Assembly: GCA_003315335.1 (NCBI GenBank)
Contig: QNRL01000004.1
Span: 62,001-126,000, forward strand
DNA: 64,000 nucleotides
Reading direction: 5' to 3'
Source: Pseudocitrobacter faecalis
Lineage (GTDB): Bacteria > Pseudomonadota > Gammaproteobacteria > Enterobacterales > Enterobacteriaceae
The translations under genes were made by a program, and so were the position numbers. The notes below the pieces were generated by a model. That model made no database searches, was not told the origin of the DNA, and was given only the letters and a program-made list of their open reading frames with translations. Shown in pieces: positions 10,324 through 21,012 of the stretch (positions within the stretch are counted from its first letter, which is position 1; every line of letters begins with the position of its first letter).

Positions 10324-11186
10324 TGATCAGTAACGCGCTGTTAAAAGGCGTGGAGCCTGGCGAGCGCTGCGTGCGCCGCCAGTTTCGTTACGCTTCGTGT
10401 GACGCCTGCGTCAGGGTGTGCCCGACGCAGGCGTTGTCATGCGCAGATGGCAAACTGGTGGTAGACAATGACCACTGCGTAAAATGTGCAGCGTGCCTTT
10501 TTGTGTGCCCGGTCGAGGCGATCGAAGGCGTAGAAACGGAGAAACGTTTTTTTCGCGATCATATCCTGGTTGCGCCTTTCTCCGTGATTGCCCCAACGGT
10601 AGAAGAGCTGCTTTTTTGGCATGTGGAAAATCATATCCGCGGCGTCGAAATGGATCCGCTCCGCCATCCGCAATGGATGCTGGCAATCGCCAGGCTTAAT
10701 CTTCGACTTCGGGAATATGGTCAGCCTGAGTGGACATTTTCACGACCCGCACAAAGCAAAATTAACACTTCCCGACGCGCACTTTTTCATGTGGGGCCTG
10801 AAAAGACGGCATCTGCCAGAGTTCAGCCAGGCTTACGTCGCTGGCGGCAATTGTGGGCCTGGATGAGTGATTTTCGGGTAACAATAGACAAGCATAAATG
10901 CACCCTGTGTGGAGCCTGCTGGCGTGCCTGTCCGCAAAAATTAATGATATTCAATGGTGAAGAACTGATTATTGAAGATGTGAAGTGTACAGGCTGTGGC
11001 GCTTGTGCCGCAGTTTGCGTCTATCAGGCGCTGACTCTGATGCCTTTCGTTTCACAAAGAGAACATCAACATTTTATAGCCTCGGAATCACACTGTGTTT
11101 GCTGTCATAAACGCTTCTGGTCGCTTAACGCGACTACGAAACGATGCCTGTTTTGTCAGCGTCATTCTCACGGCATGCGTGATTAA
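10323..11186 (+). CDS. Polyferredoxin-like 4Fe-4S protein of the DMSO-reductase-like operon
   Basis: 287 residues. Two pairs of ferredoxin-type clusters are visible: C26/C29/C33 (CDACVRVCP), C52-C62 (CVKCAACLFVCP), then CTLCGACWRACP and CTGCGACAAVC near residues 198-230. The C-terminus carries a CVCC...CLFC pair that looks like a zinc site. It is translationally coupled to the membrane subunit. Such proteins may act as electron carriers or in maturation of the reductase (NapF-like role), but function is not established. The first cluster lacks one of the usual four cysteines in CxxCxxxC spacing, which may indicate a variant site. Confidence 0.8.
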   Translation: MISNALLKGVEPGERCVRRQFRYASCDACVRVCPTQALSCADGKLVVDNDHCVKCAACLFVCPVEAIEGVETEKRFFRDHILVAPFSVIAPTVEELLFWHVENHIRGVEMDPLRHPQWMLAIARLNLRLREYGQPEWTFSRPAQSKINTSRRALFHVGPEKTASARVQPGLRRWRQLWAWMSDFRVTIDKHKCTLCGACWRACPQKLMIFNGEELIIEDVKCTGCGACAAVCVYQALTLMPFVSQREHQHFIASESHCVCCHKRFWSLNATTKRCLFCQRHSHGMRD

Positions 11187-11328
11187 GCCTAATTCCTTTG
11201 TTGCCTAACATCGTTTTATTTTAAAAAAATGTTACCTTCGTCCATAGGCAAGGCGAGTTTGTCTCATTATAATCCGCGCCAGGTCATACGATGTATGCAT
11301 AACAACAGAACACATTTTAGAGGTAATC

Positions 11329-11760
11329 ATGGCTATTGAACGTACTTTTTCCATCATCAAGCCAAACGCGGTGGCAAAAAACGTTATTGGGAGCATCTTT
11401 GCGCGTTTTGAAGCGGCAGGGTTCAAAATCGTTGGCACGAAAATGCTGCATCTGACCGTTGAGCAGGCGCGTGGTTTCTACGCGGAGCATGATGGCAAAC
11501 CGTTCTTTGACGGCCTGGTTGAATTCATGACCTCTGGCCCAATCGTCGTTTCCGTACTGGAAAGCGAAAATGCGGTACAGCGTCACCGCGATCTGCTGGG
11601 GGCGACCAACCCGGCTAACGCTCTGGCAGGTACCCTGCGCGCAGATTACGCTGACAGCTTCACCGAAAACGGCACCCACGGTTCCGATTCCGTTGAATCT
11701 GCACAGCGCGAAATCGCTTACTTCTTCGGTGAAGGCGAAGTCTGCCCGCGCACTCGCTAA
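11329..11760 (+). CDS. ndk: Nucleoside diphosphate kinase
   Basis: 143 residues, the same length as E. coli Ndk. The phosphohistidine His117 sits in ENGTHGSDS, and the [11 protein letters not shown] segment matches the family. It transfers the gamma phosphate from NTPs to NDPs by a ping-pong mechanism in the cytoplasm. The start ATG is preceded by AGAGGTAAT. It stands alone, with a REP element after it. Confidence 0.98.
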   Translation: MAIERTFSIIKPNAVAKNVIGSIFARFEAAGFKIVGTKMLHLTVEQARGFYAEHDGKPFFDGLVEFMTSGPIVVSVLESENAVQRHRDLLGATNPANALAGTLRADYADSFTENGTHGSDSVESAQREIAYFFGEGEVCPRTR

Positions 11761-11765
11761 TTGAT

Positions 11766-11848
11766 CAGCCTGTAGGCCGGATAAGCGAAGCGCCATCCGG
11801 CAGTTTCAACGAATGACACCTGATGGCGCTTCACTTATCAGGCTACGG
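11766..11848. repeat. REP/BIME palindromic repeat downstream of ndk
   Basis: Two REP units in opposite orientation: GCCGGATAAGCGAAGCGCC at about 11776-11794, and its inverse, containing TGGCGCTTCACTTATCAGG, at about 11823-11841. This is the standard enterobacterial extragenic palindrome, which can stabilise upstream mRNA and bind gyrase or IHF. Confidence 0.85.
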
Positions 11849-11921
11849 TTGAGACAGGTATGATTATTTTTACGAATGTCACGTGCAGACGTGGCGTCCG
11901 TGCGCCAGAATTTGTACAATG

Positions 11922-11971
11922 CAACGCCCCCGGACGAGCAGACCGCTCTCCCGGGGCGTTTCTTTTTATTA
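11922..11971 (+). terminator. GC-rich hairpin with T-tract upstream of rlmN
   Basis: ACGCCCC and GGGGCGT arms flank a loop, followed by TTTCTTTTTATT at 11960-11971. It may end ndk-side transcripts or attenuate rlmN, whose start codon lies 46 bases downstream. Confidence 0.6.
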
Positions 11972-12016
11972 ACCCTCCAGGGGCCATAACGTGTAACAAC
12001 GAGGCCGGTAAAGATT

Positions 12017-13183
12017 ATGTCTGAACAAATTGTCACGCCTGAGAGCGCCATCCCGGCGGTTCCCAATAAAGATGGAAAAATTAACCTGCTGGATCTCAAC
12101 CGTCAGCAGATGCGCGAGTTTTTTAAAGACTTAGGCGAGAAACCCTTCCGTGCCGATCAGGTCATGAAGTGGATGTATCACTACTGCAGCGATAACTTTG
12201 ATGAGATGACCGATATCAACAAGGTTCTGCGTAATAAGCTGAAAGAAGTCGCTGAAATTCGTGCGCCGGAAGTGGTTGAAGAGCAGCGCTCTTCAGACGG
12301 TACCATCAAATGGGCGATTGCGGTGGGCGATCAGCGCGTTGAAACGGTTTATATCCCGGAAGACGATCGCGCGACCCTGTGCGTTTCTTCACAGGTTGGC
12401 TGTGCGTTAGAGTGTAAATTCTGTTCTACGGCGCAGCAGGGTTTTAACCGTAACCTGCGCGTTTCGGAAATTATTGGCCAGGTCTGGCGTGCGGCGAAAA
12501 TCGTCGGCGCGGCTAAAATCACCGGTCAGCGTCCTATCACCAACGTGGTGATGATGGGCATGGGTGAGCCGTTGCTGAACCTGACGAACGTCGTCCCGGC
12601 AATGGAAATCATGCTTGATGATTTCGGTTTTGGTTTGTCCAAACGTCGAGTCACCTTGTCCACCTCTGGCGTCGTTCCGGCACTGGATAAACTCGGCGAT
12701 ATGATTGACGTTGCGCTGGCGATCTCCCTGCATGCGCCAAACGACGAAATTCGTGACGAAATTGTACCGATCAACAAAAAGTACAATATCGAAACCTTCC
12801 TGGCGGCGGTGCGCCGTTATCTGGAAAAATCCAACGCCAATCAGGGGCGTGTGACTATCGAGTATGTGATGCTCGACCATGTCAATGACGGTACTGAACA
12901 CGCGCATCAACTGGCCGAATTGCTGAAAGATACGCCGTGCAAAATCAACCTGATTCCATGGAACCCGTTCCCGGGCGCGCCGTATGGCCGTAGCTCTAAC
13001 AGCCGCATCGACCGTTTCTCTAAGGTACTGATGGAGTACGGATTCACCACTATCGTGCGTAAAACGCGAGGTGATGACATCGATGCCGCGTGCGGCCAGC
13101 TGGCCGGCGACGTTATCGACCGTACCAAACGTACCCTGCGTAAGCGTATGCAGGGCGAGGCTATTGACGTAAAAGCCGTGTAA
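12017..13183 (+). CDS. rlmN: Dual-specificity 23S rRNA/tRNA adenine-C2 methyltransferase RlmN
   Basis: 388 residues (E. coli 384). Radical-SAM cysteines are C129, C133 and C136 in CALECKFC. The two methyl-transfer cysteines are C122 and C359, each offset by +4 from E. coli C118 and C355, which shows all catalytic residues are kept. It methylates C2 of A2503 in 23S rRNA and A37 in a set of tRNAs. The extra residues lie at the N-terminus. Confidence 0.97.
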   Translation: MSEQIVTPESAIPAVPNKDGKINLLDLNRQQMREFFKDLGEKPFRADQVMKWMYHYCSDNFDEMTDINKVLRNKLKEVAEIRAPEVVEEQRSSDGTIKWAIAVGDQRVETVYIPEDDRATLCVSSQVGCALECKFCSTAQQGFNRNLRVSEIIGQVWRAAKIVGAAKITGQRPITNVVMMGMGEPLLNLTNVVPAMEIMLDDFGFGLSKRRVTLSTSGVVPALDKLGDMIDVALAISLHAPNDEIRDEIVPINKKYNIETFLAAVRRYLEKSNANQGRVTIEYVMLDHVNDGTEHAHQLAELLKDTPCKINLIPWNPFPGAPYGRSSNSRIDRFSKVLMEYGFTTIVRKTRGDDIDAACGQLAGDVIDRTKRTLRKRMQGEAIDVKAV

Positions 13184-13459
13184 CCCTGCCTTCGCGCACG
13201 GCAGAAATGGCGTGCGCGACGTTAAATGGGCAAGGATTAGGCGAAACGTACTGATCTGGTTAATAATTACGGTGCGTTTCCGCCAGTATTGAGGCAGTAT
13301 GTAGCCCTGGAATGACAGTGCCGCTACCGTCTTCGGTGCTGTTTGAGGTCGCTAACCGGGCAGCTTGTCCTGTCTGTTCGAAGTCAACGATCGGATGTTT
13401 CGCGGTGTAGGCGTAGTCTGCATCAGAGTCTTAATTTCACGAACCAGCAGTTGTAGCGA

Positions 13460-14470
13460 ATGAATACTGAAACCAACCCTGATCAACAAGATGCACGTAC
13501 CACGGGCTCACGTTTACGCAATGCCCGTGAACAACTCGGACTCAGCCAGCAGGCGGTTGCTGAACGGTTATGCCTGAAGGTTTCCACCGTTCGCGATATT
13601 GAAGAAGATAAAGCCCCCGCTGAACTCGCTTCAACATTCCTGCGTGGTTATATCCGTTCTTACGCTCGCCTCGTTCATATTCCTGAAGAAGAACTGCTGC
13701 CGATGATGGAAAAGCAGGCACCGGTTCGCGCCGCCAAAGTCGCGCCGATGCAGAGCTTCTCGCTGGGTAAACGTCGTAAAAAACGTGATGGCTGGCTGAT
13801 GAGCTTCACCTGGCTGGTGCTGTTTGTGGTCGTCGGTCTTACGGTGGCTTGGTGGTGGCAAAACCACAAAGCGCAGCAGGAAGAGATCACTACTATGGCG
13901 GATCAATCCTCTGTAGAACTCAATAACAGCAGCAATACCGGTTCTCAGGATGTGCCAATGGACACTGGTGCAACCAGCGCGCCAGCCGCACCTGAAGCGA
14001 CGGCACCGACGACCGCTCCTGCTGATACCGCCGCGACGCAAACGCCAGCGCAGACAACAACGCCAGCGCCAGCAACCGACGCGCAGAATAATGCCGTTGT
14101 TGCGCCGTCTCAGGCGAATGTCGACCCGGCCGCGACCGCGCAAACGACCGCACCGGTTGCCACAGGCCTGCCAACCGATCCGGCTCAGTCTGCTACGCCA
14201 GCCGTGGATCCCAATGCGCTGGTAATGAACTTTACCGCGGATTGCTGGCTCGAAGTTACCGATGCGACCGGTAAAAAACTGTTCAGCGGTTTGCAGCGTA
14301 AAGATGGTAACTTGAATCTCGTCGGCCAGGCGCCGTACAAACTGAAAATTGGCGCGCCGGCTGCAGTGCAGATCCAGTATCAGGGTAAACCTGTCGATCT
14401 GAGTCGTTTTATCAGAACTAACCAGGTTGCGCGTCTGACCGTGAATGCCGAACAATCACCGGCACAGTAA
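13460..14470 (+). CDS. rodZ: Cytoskeletal/cell-shape protein RodZ
   Basis: 336 residues (E. coli 337). A cytoplasmic HTH domain (residues about 15-80) links to MreB. One transmembrane helix spans residues 112-133, then a low-complexity Ala/Thr/Pro linker (about 155-245) and a C-terminal periplasmic DUF4115 domain. It maintains rod shape within the Rod complex. ispG starts 25 bases downstream of the stop, probably in the same operon. Confidence 0.96.
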   Translation: MNTETNPDQQDARTTGSRLRNAREQLGLSQQAVAERLCLKVSTVRDIEEDKAPAELASTFLRGYIRSYARLVHIPEEELLPMMEKQAPVRAAKVAPMQSFSLGKRRKKRDGWLMSFTWLVLFVVVGLTVAWWWQNHKAQQEEITTMADQSSVELNNSSNTGSQDVPMDTGATSAPAAPEATAPTTAPADTAATQTPAQTTTPAPATDAQNNAVVAPSQANVDPAATAQTTAPVATGLPTDPAQSATPAVDPNALVMNFTADCWLEVTDATGKKLFSGLQRKDGNLNLVGQAPYKLKIGAPAAVQIQYQGKPVDLSRFIRTNQVARLTVNAEQSPAQ

Positions 14471-14495
14471 CAGACGGCAACGCGGGAGATTTTTC

Positions 14496-15614
14496 ATGCA
14501 CAACCAGGCTCCAATTCAACGTAGAAAATCGAAACGCATTTACGTTGGGAACGTGCCGATTGGCGATGGGGCTCCCATCGCCGTACAGTCGATGACCAAT
14601 ACGCGCACCACTGATGTGGAAGCCACGGTCAATCAGATCAAAGCGTTAGAACGCGTCGGAGCGGATATCGTTCGCGTTTCCGTGCCGACGATGGACGCGG
14701 CAGAAGCGTTCAAACTCATCAAACAGCAGGTCAGCGTGCCGCTGGTGGCTGATATTCACTTCGACTACCGTATTGCGCTAAAAGTGGCGGAATACGGTGT
14801 CGATTGTCTGCGCATCAACCCTGGCAATATCGGAAACGAAGAACGTATCCGCATGGTTGTGGACTGCGCGCGCGACAAAAATATCCCTATCCGCATTGGC
14901 GTAAACGCCGGTTCTCTGGAAAAAGATCTCCAGGAAAAATACGGTGAGCCGACGCCGCAGGCGCTGCTGGAATCCGCGATGCGTCATGTCGATCACCTCG
15001 ATCGTCTGAACTTTGATCAGTTCAAAGTCAGCGTGAAAGCCTCTGATGTTTTCCTCGCCGTTGAGTCGTATCGTTTGCTGGCGAAGCAGATCGATCAGCC
15101 ACTGCATCTGGGGATCACCGAAGCGGGTGGCGCCCGGAGCGGGGCGGTGAAATCAGCGATCGGTTTAGGATTACTGCTTTCAGAAGGGATTGGCGACACG
15201 CTGCGCGTTTCGCTGGCGGCCGATCCGGTTGAAGAGATCAAAGTCGGTTTCGACATTCTGAAATCCCTGCGCATCCGTTCGCGCGGCATCAACTTTATTG
15301 CCTGCCCAACCTGTTCACGTCAGGAATTTGACGTCATTGGTACGGTCAACGCGCTGGAGCAACGCCTGGAAGATATCATCACACCGATGGACGTTTCCAT
15401 TATCGGCTGCGTGGTGAATGGCCCGGGTGAAGCGCTGGTGTCAACGCTGGGCGTAACAGGCGGTAATAAGAAAAGCGGCCTGTACGAAGATGGCGTGCGT
15501 AAAGACCGTCTGGATAACAACGATATGATTGACCAGCTTGAAGCCCGCATTCGTGCGAAGGCGACGATTCTGGATGAAGCTAATCGCATCGACGTTCAGC
15601 AGGTCGAAAAATAA
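14496..15614 (+). CDS. ispG: 4-hydroxy-3-methylbut-2-enyl diphosphate synthase (flavodoxin)
   Basis: 372 residues with this start, identical in length to E. coli IspG; an in-frame upstream start at 14445 would overlap rodZ and was rejected. The 4Fe-4S ligand motif [10 protein letters not shown] and the CVVNGPGE segment are present. It converts MEcPP to HMBPP in the MEP isoprenoid pathway, using reduced flavodoxin. Confidence 0.97.
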   Translation: MHNQAPIQRRKSKRIYVGNVPIGDGAPIAVQSMTNTRTTDVEATVNQIKALERVGADIVRVSVPTMDAAEAFKLIKQQVSVPLVADIHFDYRIALKVAEYGVDCLRINPGNIGNEERIRMVVDCARDKNIPIRIGVNAGSLEKDLQEKYGEPTPQALLESAMRHVDHLDRLNFDQFKVSVKASDVFLAVESYRLLAKQIDQPLHLGITEAGGARSGAVKSAIGLGLLLSEGIGDTLRVSLAADPVEEIKVGFDILKSLRIRSRGINFIACPTCSRQEFDVIGTVNALEQRLEDIITPMDVSIIGCVVNGPGEALVSTLGVTGGNKKSGLYEDGVRKDRLDNNDMIDQLEARIRAKATILDEANRIDVQQVEK

Positions 15615-15741
15615 CAAGATGGGAAGGCCGCGTTCTCAAGGTATACATAAAATCATTCAGGTTGCGTCAAGACGGCAAGCCAACGCAGAGGCAACTTGAA
15701 GGATGAAGTGTATATGACGACCCGAACTTCCCGTGTATGAT

Positions 15742-15780
15742 TGAACCCCTGCGGGTAATCCGCTGAGGGTTCATTTTTAT
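15742..15780 (+). terminator. Hairpin with T-tract between ispG and hisS
   Basis: TGAACCC (15742-15748) pairs with GGGTTCA (15767-15773), with inner GCGG/CCGC pairing and a following TTTTTATATTT. It ends 20 bases before the hisS start, so it could terminate ispG transcripts or act as an attenuator in the hisS leader. Confidence 0.65.
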
Positions 15781-15799
15781 ATTTATAAAGAGAATAAAC

Positions 15800-17074
15800 G
15801 TGGCAAAAAACATTCAAGCCATTCGCGGCATGAACGATTATCTGCCTGGCGAGACCGCCATCTGGCAGCGCATTGAAGGCACACTCAAAAACGTGCTCGG
15901 CAGCTACGGTTACAGTGAAATCCGTTTGCCGATTGTAGAGCAGACCCCGTTATTCAAACGCGCGATCGGTGAAGTGACCGACGTGGTTGAAAAAGAGATG
16001 TATACCTTTGAGGACCGCAATGGCGATAGCCTGACCCTGCGTCCGGAAGGTACTGCGGGCTGCGTACGCGCCGGCATCGAGCATGGTCTTCTGTACAATC
16101 AGGAGCAGCGTCTGTGGTATATCGGGCCGATGTTCCGTCATGAACGTCCGCAGAAAGGCCGCTACCGCCAGTTCCATCAGTTGGGTTGCGAAGTGTTTGG
16201 TCTGCAAGGGCCGGATATTGACGCCGAGCTGATTATGCTTACCGCTCGCTGGTGGCGCGCGCTCGGCATTTCAGAGCACGTGGCGCTGGAACTGAACTCT
16301 ATCGGTTCCCTCGAAGCGCGTGCGAACTATCGTGATGCGCTGATTGCTTTCCTCGAACAGCATAAAGAGAAGCTGGACGAAGATTGTAAACGTCGTATGT
16401 ACAGCAACCCGCTGCGCGTGCTGGATTCAAAAAATCCGGACGTTCAGGCGCTGCTGAATGATGCTCCTGCGCTCGGTGACTACCTTGACGATGACTCTCG
16501 CGAACACTTTGCCGGGCTGTGCGCTCTGCTGGATGCGGCAGGCATTGCTTACACCGTCAACCAGCGTCTGGTGCGTGGTCTGGACTACTACAACCGCACC
16601 GTTTTTGAATGGGTGACCAACAGCCTGGGCTCGCAGGGTACCGTTTGTGCTGGTGGGCGTTATGACGGTCTGGTTGAGCAATTGGGCGGTCGCGCAACTC
16701 CGGCGGTGGGCTTCGCGATGGGCCTCGAACGACTTGTTTTGTTAGTTCAGGCAGTTAATCCGGAATTTAAAGGCGATCCTGTTGTCGATATATACCTGGT
16801 AGCCTCAGGTGCCGATACTCAGTCCGCCGCAATGCGCCTGGCTGAAGAGGTACGTGATGCCATTCCAGGTGTGAAACTGATGACAAACCACGGCGGCGGC
16901 AACTTCAAGAAACAGTTCGCCCGTGCGGACAAATGGGGTGCACGCGTTGCTCTGGTGTTAGGTGAGTCTGAAGTCGCACAAGCGAATGTGGTCGTGAAGG
17001 ATTTACGTTCTGGCGAACAGACAACCGTAACGCAGGACGGCGTTGCCGCGCATTTGCGCACTATTCTGGGTTAA
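15800..17074 (+). CDS. hisS: Histidyl-tRNA synthetase
   Basis: 424 residues, the same as E. coli. Class II motif 2 ([17 protein letters not shown]) and the histidine-binding signature [12 protein letters not shown] are present, plus a C-terminal anticodon-binding domain. It charges tRNA-His. The start is preceded by AAAGAGAATAAACG. Confidence 0.98.
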   Translation: MAKNIQAIRGMNDYLPGETAIWQRIEGTLKNVLGSYGYSEIRLPIVEQTPLFKRAIGEVTDVVEKEMYTFEDRNGDSLTLRPEGTAGCVRAGIEHGLLYNQEQRLWYIGPMFRHERPQKGRYRQFHQLGCEVFGLQGPDIDAELIMLTARWWRALGISEHVALELNSIGSLEARANYRDALIAFLEQHKEKLDEDCKRRMYSNPLRVLDSKNPDVQALLNDAPALGDYLDDDSREHFAGLCALLDAAGIAYTVNQRLVRGLDYYNRTVFEWVTNSLGSQGTVCAGGRYDGLVEQLGGRATPAVGFAMGLERLVLLVQAVNPEFKGDPVVDIYLVASGADTQSAAMRLAEEVRDAIPGVKLMTNHGGGNFKKQFARADKWGARVALVLGESEVAQANVVVKDLRSGEQTTVTQDGVAAHLRTILG

Positions 17075-17107
17075 TCTCCCGGACATTTTTATCAGGAGAA
17101 GGACTGC

Positions 17108-17728
17108 GTGGAAATGTACAATAATGAAAACGACCAGGTTGACGCGCTTAAGCGTTTCTTTGCCGAAAACGGTAAAGCCCTGGCCGTTGGGGTCATTTTA
17201 GGGATTGGTGCGCTGGTTGGCTGGCGTTACTGGACGTCCCATCAGCTGAATACGGCGCGTGAATCTTCACAGGCCTATGAAAATGCCGTTTCTTCTCTCA
17301 GTTCAGGGAAACCGGAAGCGCTGGCCGGCGCGGAGAAATTCGCGGCTGAATCGAAAAACACCTACGGTGCTTTCGCCTCGCTGGAACTGGCTCAGCAATA
17401 CGTAGACAAAAATGAACTGGATAAAGCGGAAAAACAGCTGAACCAGGGCTTAGCTGCGGCTTCTGATGAGAATCTGAAATCGGTTATCAGCATGCGTCTG
17501 GCTCGCGTTCAGCTGCAAATGAAGCAGCCTGATGCGGCGCTGAAGACCATTGAAAGCATTAAAGGCGAAGGCTGGACGGCTATCGTCGCCGATTTGCGCG
17601 GGGAAATTCTGCTCAGCAAAGGTGACAAACAAGGCGCTCGCGCGGCCTGGGAAGCAGGGGCGAAAAGCGATGCTTCACCTGCGCTCAGCGAAATGATGCG
17701 CATGAAAATTAATAATTTGTCCATCTGA
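17108..17728 (+). CDS. yfgM: SecYEG-associated ancillary periplasmic chaperone YfgM
   Basis: 206 residues, matching E. coli YfgM along its whole length from a GTG start preceded by AGGAGAAGG. One N-terminal membrane anchor is at about residues 24-44, followed by TPR-like helices facing the periplasm. It associates with PpiD and the SecYEG translocon. It is placed between hisS and bamB, as in E. coli. Confidence 0.95.
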   Translation: MEMYNNENDQVDALKRFFAENGKALAVGVILGIGALVGWRYWTSHQLNTARESSQAYENAVSSLSSGKPEALAGAEKFAAESKNTYGAFASLELAQQYVDKNELDKAEKQLNQGLAAASDENLKSVISMRLARVQLQMKQPDAALKTIESIKGEGWTAIVADLRGEILLSKGDKQGARAAWEAGAKSDASPALSEMMRMKINNLSI

Positions 17729-17738
17729 GAGGGACCCG

Positions 17739-18917
17739 ATGCAATTGCGTAAATTACTTTTGCCAGGACTGCTTTCTGTCACTCTGTTGAGTGGTTGTTC
17801 CTGGTTTAGCGGCGAAGAAGATATCGTAAAAATGTCCCCGCTGCCGACGGTTGAAAACCAGTTCACACCTTCTACCGCATGGGATGTGTCGGTGGGTAAC
17901 GGAATTGGCAACTTCTATTCCAACCTGCATCCGGCCTATGCGGACAGCGTGGTTTATGCGGCTGACCGTCGTGGTACCGTTAAAGCGGTGAACGCCGATG
18001 ACGGCAAAGAAGTCTGGTCTGTCGATCTGGCGGAAAAAGATGGCTGGCTGTCTCGTAAACCTGCGCTGCTTTCCGGCGGCCTGACCGTTTCTGGCGGTCA
18101 CGTTTATGTCGGCAGTGAAAAAGCGAAAGTCTATTCTCTGGACGCTGGCGATGGTTCCATCACCTGGCAGACGGCTATGGCGGGTGAAGTGCTCTCTCGT
18201 CCGGTTGTCAGCGATGGTCTGGTGCTGGTTCACACCAGCAACGGTCAGTTGCAGGCGCTGAACGAAGCAGACGGCGCGATCAAATGGACTGTCAACCTGG
18301 ATATGCCAGCGCTGTCTCTGCGCGGTGAATCCGCTCCGGCTGTTGCTTACGGTGCAGCGATTGTGGGCGGTGATAACGGCCGCGTTAGCGCCGTGCTGAT
18401 GCAGCAGGGCCAGCTGATTTGGCAGCAACGTATCTCTCAGGCAACGGGTAACACTGAAATTGATCGTCTGAGCGATGTCGACACCACGCCGGTTATCGCC
18501 AATGGCGTCGTTTACGCGCTGGCGTATAACGGTAACCTGACCGCGCTGGATCTGCGCAGCGGCCAGATCCTGTGGAAACGCGAGCTGGGCTCGGTGAATG
18601 ATTTCATCGTCGATGGCAACCGCATCTACATGGTCGATCAGAATGACCGCCTGCTGGCGCTCACCACTGACGGCGGCGTAACGTTGTGGACGCAAAGCGA
18701 TCTGCTGCACCGTCTGCTGACAGCGCCAGCGTTGTATAACGGCAACCTGGTGGTTGGCGATAGCGAAGGTTACATGCACTGGATTAACACCGAAGATGGC
18801 CGCTTTGTTGCTCAGCAAAAAGTGGACAGCTCTGGCTTCCTGACTGAGCCGGTTGTTGCCGATGGCAAACTGCTGATTCAGGCAAAAGACGGTACGCTGT
18901 ACGCGATTACGCGTTAA
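17739..18917 (+). CDS. bamB: Outer-membrane assembly lipoprotein BamB
   Basis: 392 residues, the same as E. coli. Lipobox LLSGC with the lipidated cysteine at residue 20, followed by an eight-bladed beta-propeller with repeated DAxDGxxxW-type motifs. It is the BamA-binding scaffold lipoprotein of the BAM complex in the periplasm. It lies 10 bases after yfgM and ends at a clear terminator. Confidence 0.97.
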   Translation: MQLRKLLLPGLLSVTLLSGCSWFSGEEDIVKMSPLPTVENQFTPSTAWDVSVGNGIGNFYSNLHPAYADSVVYAADRRGTVKAVNADDGKEVWSVDLAEKDGWLSRKPALLSGGLTVSGGHVYVGSEKAKVYSLDAGDGSITWQTAMAGEVLSRPVVSDGLVLVHTSNGQLQALNEADGAIKWTVNLDMPALSLRGESAPAVAYGAAIVGGDNGRVSAVLMQQGQLIWQQRISQATGNTEIDRLSDVDTTPVIANGVVYALAYNGNLTALDLRSGQILWKRELGSVNDFIVDGNRIYMVDQNDRLLALTTDGGVTLWTQSDLLHRLLTAPALYNGNLVVGDSEGYMHWINTEDGRFVAQQKVDSSGFLTEPVVADGKLLIQAKDGTLYAITR

Positions 18918-18940
18918 AATAGTACGGTGATTCAGTGAAT

Positions 18941-18980
18941 AACGGCTCCTGTTGAATCAGGGGCCGTTTGCTATTTTTAT
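18941..18980 (+). terminator. Intrinsic terminator after bamB
   Basis: AACGGC and GCCGTT arms with an inner CCTG/CAGG stem, followed by TATTTTTATT. Confidence 0.85.
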
Positions 18981-19051
18981 TATTATTGTTTTTGTGCCCG
19001 ATGGCGATACGCCACCAGGCAAAGCAAATTTTGAGTTAATGAGGCTTTAAC

Positions 19052-20530
19052 ATGATTCCTGTGGTCGCGCTTGTCGGGCGCCCTAACGTTGGAAAATCCA
19101 CGCTATTTAACCGCCTGACGCGCACTCGTGATGCGCTGGTCGCGGATTTCCCGGGTCTGACTCGTGACCGTAAATACGGTCGTGCTGAAGTGGAAGGCCG
19201 TGAGTTTATCTGTATCGATACCGGCGGTATCGACGGTACGGAAGAGGGCGTGGAAACCCGTATGGCGGAGCAGTCGCTGCTGGCGATTGAAGAGGCTGAC
19301 GTGGTGCTGTTTATGGTCGATGCGCGCGCCGGACTGATGCCGGCGGATAAAGCGATCGCCAAACATCTGCGTTCCCGTGAAAAACCGACCTTCCTGGTGG
19401 CGAACAAAACGGACGGCGTTGATGCCGATCAGGCCATCGCTGATTTCTGGTCGCTCGGTCTGGGTGATATCTACCCGATTGCTGCCTCCCATGGTCGCGG
19501 CGTGACCAGCCTGCTGGAACACGTGTTGCTGCCGTTTGTTGATGACGTGAACCCGCCGGAAGAAGTAGACGAAGACGCGGAGTACTGGGCGAAATTTGAA
19601 GCGGAGCAGAACGGCGAAGCGCTGGAAGAGCCGGAAGATGATTTCGACCCGACAACGCTGCCTATCAAGCTGGCGATTGTCGGTCGCCCGAACGTAGGTA
19701 AGTCTACACTTACAAACCGTATTCTCGGCGAAGACCGCGTAGTGGTCTATGACATGCCGGGTACGACGCGTGACAGTATCTACATCCCGATGCAGCGCGA
19801 CGAGCGTGAATACGTGCTCATCGACACCGCCGGTGTGCGTAAACGCGGCAAGATAACCGACGTGGTCGAGAAATTCTCCGTCATCAAGACTTTGCAGGCG
19901 ATTGAAGACGCTAACGTGGTGCTGCTGGTCATTGATGCCCGTGAAGGTATCTCCGATCAGGATTTGTCGCTGCTGGGCTTCATCCTGAATAGTGGGCGCT
20001 CACTTGTTATTGTGGTCAACAAATGGGATGGCCTGAGCAACGAAGTCAGAGAGCAGGTGAAAGAGACGCTGGACTACCGTCTGGGCTTTATCGATTTCGC
20101 GCGCGTGCACTTTATCTCTGCACTGCACGGCAGCGGTGTGGGTAATCTGTTTGAATCCGTACGTGAAGCTTATGACAGCTCGACGCGTCGTGTTGGCACC
20201 GCGATGCTGACCCGTATCATGACTATGGCGGTGGAAGATCACCAGCCGCCGCTGGTGCGTGGCCGTCGCGTGAAACTGAAATATGCCCACGCCGGCGGTT
20301 ATAACCCGCCAATCGTGGTGATTCACGGCAACCAGGTGAAAGACCTGCCGGATTCCTACAAGCGTTATCTGATGAACTACTTCCGCAAGTCGCTGGATGT
20401 CATGGGTACGCCGATTCGTATCCAGTTCAAGGAAGGGGAGAACCCGTATGCGAATAAGCGCAATACGCTGACCCCCACCCAGATGCGTAAGCGTAAGCGT
20501 CTCATTAAACACATTAAGAAAAGTAAGTAA
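19052..20530 (+). CDS. der: Ribosome-assembly GTPase Der (EngA)
   Basis: 492 residues (E. coli 490). Two tandem GTPase domains each start with GRPNVGKST, near residues 9 and 211, and each has its own DxxG and NKxD motifs. A C-terminal KH-like domain ends in a basic tail. It is needed for 50S ribosome maturation. Confidence 0.97.
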   Translation: MIPVVALVGRPNVGKSTLFNRLTRTRDALVADFPGLTRDRKYGRAEVEGREFICIDTGGIDGTEEGVETRMAEQSLLAIEEADVVLFMVDARAGLMPADKAIAKHLRSREKPTFLVANKTDGVDADQAIADFWSLGLGDIYPIAASHGRGVTSLLEHVLLPFVDDVNPPEEVDEDAEYWAKFEAEQNGEALEEPEDDFDPTTLPIKLAIVGRPNVGKSTLTNRILGEDRVVVYDMPGTTRDSIYIPMQRDEREYVLIDTAGVRKRGKITDVVEKFSVIKTLQAIEDANVVLLVIDAREGISDQDLSLLGFILNSGRSLVIVVNKWDGLSNEVREQVKETLDYRLGFIDFARVHFISALHGSGVGNLFESVREAYDSSTRRVGTAMLTRIMTMAVEDHQPPLVRGRRVKLKYAHAGGYNPPIVVIHGNQVKDLPDSYKRYLMNYFRKSLDVMGTPIRIQFKEGENPYANKRNTLTPTQMRKRKRLIKHIKKSK

Positions 20531-20540
20531 TTACTAATCG

Positions 20541-20570
20541 ATGGCCTCTTTATGAGGCCATTATTATTAA
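20541..20570 (+). terminator. Hairpin between der and yfgJ
   Basis: ATGGCCTC/GAGGCCAT with a 5-base loop, followed by a weak T-rich run. It lies about 20 bases before the yfgJ start and may allow read-through. Confidence 0.6.
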
Positions 20571-20579
20571 GGAGCTTCT

Positions 20580-20798
20580 ATGGAATTGCACTGCCCTAAA
20601 TGTCAGCACCTGCTGGAGCAGGACGGCGCCCATGCGCAATGCCCATCCTGCGGTAACGATGTTGAACTGCAAGCCTGTTGCCCTGACTGCCATCTACCGT
20701 TACAGGTGTTGAAAGCCTGCGGCGCGGTAGATTATTTCTGCCAGAACGGACATGGGTTGATTTCACGTAAACGCGTGGAATATCGTATTCCTGCGTGA
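20580..20798 (+). CDS. yfgJ: Small zinc-ribbon protein YfgJ
   Basis: 72 residues with paired cysteine knuckles (CPKC, CPSC, CPDC, CQNGH), a rubredoxin/zinc-ribbon fold of the YfgJ family. Function is unknown. Preceded by AAGGAGCTTCT. Its position next to der is conserved in enterobacteria. Confidence 0.9.
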   Translation: MELHCPKCQHLLEQDGAHAQCPSCGNDVELQACCPDCHLPLQVLKACGAVDYFCQNGHGLISRKRVEYRIPA

Positions 20799-21012
20799 AT
20801 TAATGGTTCTGTTAATTAATAAAATGCCGGGTATTTTTTAAATAAATATATCTGGCATTATTATATGGTATTTATATTGTTTGATGATGACATCTTTGCT
20901 CTTTATCATGTTTTATGATTTTTAGGCATTCATTTAGAGACAAATTCGTTTTACTTATTTCCGCAGGGAATTAAAATTGGTACGTTAAAATTTTCTTTCG
21001 GGAATATTTATT

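Noticed and set aside
17754..18818. 354-codon reverse-strand ORF over bamB
   Set aside because: Antisense shadow; composition and lack of a ribosome site argue against expression.
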